Part shown: positions 62,248 to 64,000 of the stretch, piece by piece
How the letters are laid out: the number at the start of each line of letters is the position of its first letter
Numbering within the stretch: the first letter of the stretch is position 1
Origin: Rhodobacteraceae bacterium M382
GTDB lineage: Bacteria; Pseudomonadota; Alphaproteobacteria; Rhodobacterales; Rhodobacteraceae
DNA length: 64,000 bases
Assembly (NCBI GenBank): GCA_025141015.1
Contig: CP081098.1
Span: forward strand, 1,990,501 to 2,054,500
Reading direction: 5' to 3'
Made by a program: the position numbers and the translations under genes
The notes under the pieces: generated by a model
Databases searched by the model: none
What the model was told of the DNA's origin: nothing
The model's input: only the letters and a program-made list of their open reading frames with translations

Positions 62248-62801
62248 CAGCCACTCCCGAACAGGATCTTGTCTTTGATGCTCTCGACGGTTTCGCCGGT
62301 CAGGCCCAGTTGCGCCGCCGCAGCACCAACTTCCTCGGCGGCTGCTTCACGGGCCTCTTTGGCGACACGGTCGCGCTCGTCATCCCGGAGCTTTTCGCGA
62401 ATGCCTGCCGACAGCATCAAATCCTTCAACATGCGCGATAGGTTGGCGAGTTGTTTGGGTTCGAAATGCCCGTCCTGTTCTGACACCGCCTGCATCATTT
62501 GAAAGGCCGCTGTCGCAATCATTTGCATCAGCACCTTGTGCATGTTGCTTTCCGCCTCGATGTCCAAGTCGCCCAACAGGGTTTCAGCCATGGCAAAGGC
62601 GTCGCGCTGATCCTTCAACAGCTTGGAGAACTCGCCCACGGAGGTCTTGCCGATCCGGATCTCCAATCCGGCCTCCTGGAGCCAGAAATTCAGATCCTCG
62701 GTAACGTCGACGATATCGCCAAAACCACGCTCCTGCAGGACCATGGCCAACCGTTGGCGCAGCTCAATCGGGATCAGGTCCAGTTTCTTTGGCGGTGGCA
62801 C
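62247..62801 (-). CDS. Mu gp27-like small terminase (DUF3486)
   Basis: The 184-residue DUF3486 protein begins MPPPKKLDLIPIELRQRLAMVLQERGFGDI and has a long helical region. It probably recognises phage DNA for packaging, partner of TerL. The order gp25, gp26, gp27 is kept with close spacing. Confidence 0.88.
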   Translation of the reverse strand: MPPPKKLDLIPIELRQRLAMVLQERGFGDIVDVTEDLNFWLQEAGLEIRIGKTSVGEFSKLLKDQRDAFAMAETLLGDLDIEAESNMHKVLMQMIATAAFQMMQAVSEQDGHFEPKQLANLSRMLKDLMLSAGIREKLRDDERDRVAKEAREAAAEEVGAAAAQLGLTGETVESIKDKILFGSG

Positions 62802-62804
62802 GGA

Positions 62805-63101
62805 TCAGCTCCCCGGCCGGGGGCGCTGGATCTTTGGATGACGCGCAATGTTTTGGGCAATCTCGACGCCGCGCACTGTGGCCGTGGCCACGATAAAGCT
62901 GCCGTTGCGTTCCAAGGTGACAAGGCCTTGTTCACCCAACCATTCCAGCTCGGTTTCGACCTGATCACGGGTGTAGGCGATGCCCAGCGGGGGAAGTTGC
63001 GCGCTCAGCATCGAGGCGTTGGAGGTGTATTTCGGCGCATCTTCCAGAAAGCGCAGAATGGCGATCCGGGCATGTTCGCGCAGGGTTTCGGAGTAGCTCA
63101 T
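62805..63101 (-). CDS. Mu gp26-like winged-helix phage protein
   Basis: The 98-residue protein has a winged-helix-like fold (REHARIAILRFLEDAP, YTRDQVETELEWLGEQGLVTLERNGSFIVATAT), typical of the VpaChn25_0724 phage family near gp27. It overlaps gp25 by ATGA. A DNA-binding role in packaging or regulation is inferred. Confidence 0.82.
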   Translation of the reverse strand: MSYSETLREHARIAILRFLEDAPKYTSNASMLSAQLPPLGIAYTRDQVETELEWLGEQGLVTLERNGSFIVATATVRGVEIAQNIARHPKIQRPRPGS

Positions 63102-63430
63102 TTGTTCTCTCGCAAATAATCTTCGTGGCGGCTGGAAATGGTCTCAAGGCGGTTTTGGCTCTCGGCAATTGCGCGCATGGTGGAGCGCACCGCTTTGAGT
63201 TCGCCGTTGATATCGGCCAGCGTGAGCTGCATGGCGTGCATGTCATCCTTGTCGGGCATCGCCTCAATCTGCTGCTCAATTCTCTGAAGCCTCAGATCCT
63301 GCTCATTCATTCGCTTTGATCCGGCCTGGAATTTGTCCTCAAACCGCTGGTCGCGTGTCCGATACCAGGTGAACAGAATGGTGGCGAAGGCGATCAGCGC
63401 CGACCAGGTGAGTGTCGGATCAAATTGCAT
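63098..63430 (-). CDS. Mu gp25-like protein (DUF2730)
   Basis: The 110-residue DUF2730 protein has an N-terminal membrane helix (about 7-25) and a long coiled-coil (about 35-100, QDLRLQRIEQQIEAMPDKDDMH). Likely part of lysis or membrane-linked late functions. Located after the holin-like gene. Confidence 0.85.
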   Translation of the reverse strand: MQFDPTLTWSALIAFATILFTWYRTRDQRFEDKFQAGSKRMNEQDLRLQRIEQQIEAMPDKDDMHAMQLTLADINGELKAVRSTMRAIAESQNRLETISSRHEDYLRENK

Positions 63431-63442
63431 TCAGCGACCTCA

Positions 63443-63649
63443 TCAGCCGATCCGCTTTGTGGCGCGCACGCGGCCAATGATTGCAACGATTGATCCGACA
63501 GCGTTTGCGATGGCGGCGGCGGCCAGAATGGCCCCTTGCACGTCTTCAGGAGAGATTGAATATCCCAACGCGCCGACAACCAGTGTGCCGATGCTGAAAG
63601 CACCGCCCATGACGCCTTTTGATTTCAGAAAGGACTTGGTCGCGATCAT
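63443..63649 (-). CDS. Holin-like small membrane protein
   Basis: The 68-residue protein has two hydrophobic segments (about 14-31 and 37-58) and a basic tail (RVRATKRIG), a common class II holin layout. It overlaps the SH3 protein by ATGA. Holin role inferred from topology and place beside the lysis gene. Confidence 0.6.
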   Translation of the reverse strand: MIATKSFLKSKGVMGGAFSIGTLVVGALGYSISPEDVQGAILAAAAIANAVGSIVAIIGRVRATKRIG

Positions 63650-64000
63650 TTTGTTTTGTCTCCTTGCTTGAAACCCGCCGCGCTGGCGGGGTGATCGTCA
63701 AATGTGATGGCGGCGGTGTAACGGGCGACGATCCAGCCCTCCTGGCCGCCGTATTGAACGCAGAGCCACTGGCGGCCCTCGTAGATCCCGCGCCGCAGAA
63801 CCGGCACGATTGCCTGATCAGGAATGCTGGCAAGCACGTTGGGATTGAAGCTGGGCCAGCGGCGGAAATTCAGCTTGTCGCCGGGCACATCGATCCGAAC
63901 CATCTCATCGGTTTCAACGGGGTCCGACTGCGCATCGACGTCCTGATCGACAGGATCCTCGCGGCCAAAGATCAGGGCGCGGACATGTTCCAGCGGGAAA
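63646..64000 (-). CDS. C-terminal part of a phage endolysin-like protein with SH3 domain (partial)
   Basis: The frame is open to the right edge. The visible 117 residues have an acidic linker and a bacterial SH3-like domain (VLRRGIYEGRQWLCVQYGGQEGWIVARY). SH3 domains often sit at the C-terminus of cell-wall hydrolases. Directly upstream of the holin-like gene, it is probably the endolysin; the catalytic domain is outside the window. Confidence 0.65.
   Translation of the reverse strand, partial: FPLEHVRALIFGREDPVDQDVDAQSDPVETDEMVRIDVPGDKLNFRRWPSFNPNVLASIPDQAIVPVLRRGIYEGRQWLCVQYGGQEGWIVARYTAAITFDDHPASAAGFKQGDKTK

Larger units (their letters stand above)
37137..64000 (-). mobile_element. Mu-like transposable prophage with siphovirus tail (late region, partial)
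   Basis: About 27 kb of phage genes are read leftward. The head block follows Mu gp25-gp38; the tail block has a lambda-type tube, frameshift chaperones, long tape measure and J-like tip, as in D3112/B3/RcapMu-type siphophages. Modification genes lie at the left end, as com-mom does in Mu. The element stops next to pdhA at repeated TGTAGCGGG sequences and continues past 64000, where the early genes and the other end should be. Confidence 0.93.

Overview
The window looks like a chromosomal segment from a marine alphaproteobacterium of the Roseobacter group (Rhodobacterales/Rhodobacteraceae). Three things point there: a complete RcGTA-type gene transfer agent cluster with fabF-mltG before it and cysE soon after it, the fabD-fabG-acpP layout, and a pdhA-pdhB-pdhC operon whose E1 beta subunit carries a lipoyl domain. 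No tRNA, rRNA or CRISPR array was found.

Region 1 (1-17067) is mostly housekeeping DNA: an RpiR-type regulator, a porin, trigger factor (tig), aquaporin Z, a lytic transglycosylase lipoprotein, the rpsF-rpsR-rplI operon, an unknown membrane protein, a YceI protein facing a cytochrome b561-YceI fusion, and a fatty-acid/cell-wall block (fabD, fabG, acpP, fabF, mltG). A divergent HisA-like gene and a membrane-anchored PilZ protein interrupt that block.

Region 2 (17217-31774) is an intact gene transfer agent cluster, g1 to g15 including g3.5 and g10.1, all on the + strand. A consensus-like promoter lies before g1, followed at once by an intrinsic terminator hairpin and a possible leaderless 31-codon ORF running through it. 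A small conserved gene follows g15.

Region 3 (31755-37136) is host DNA again: a DksA/TraR zinc-finger protein, cysE and the pyruvate dehydrogenase operon.

Region 4 (37137-64000, running off the right edge) is the late half of a Mu-like transposable prophage read leftward. Mu-type head genes (gp25-gp38 order) are joined to a siphovirus-type tail (tail tube, G/GT frameshift chaperones, tape measure, J-like tip protein, fibres). The prophage stops 94 bp upstream of the pdhA start codon, at three direct copies of TGTAGCGGG that resemble transposase-binding end repeats. Next to this end, where Mu carries com-mom, lies a tightly overlapping four-gene cassette: a Com-like zinc-ribbon protein, a 60-residue protein, a soluble ABC ATPase fused to a Mom/GNAT-like acyltransferase domain, and a formyltransferase-fold protein lacking the usual catalytic Asn. 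I regard it as the best candidate here for an undescribed system, probably DNA base hypermodification. Early prophage genes (repressor, transposase) and the other prophage end are outside the window.
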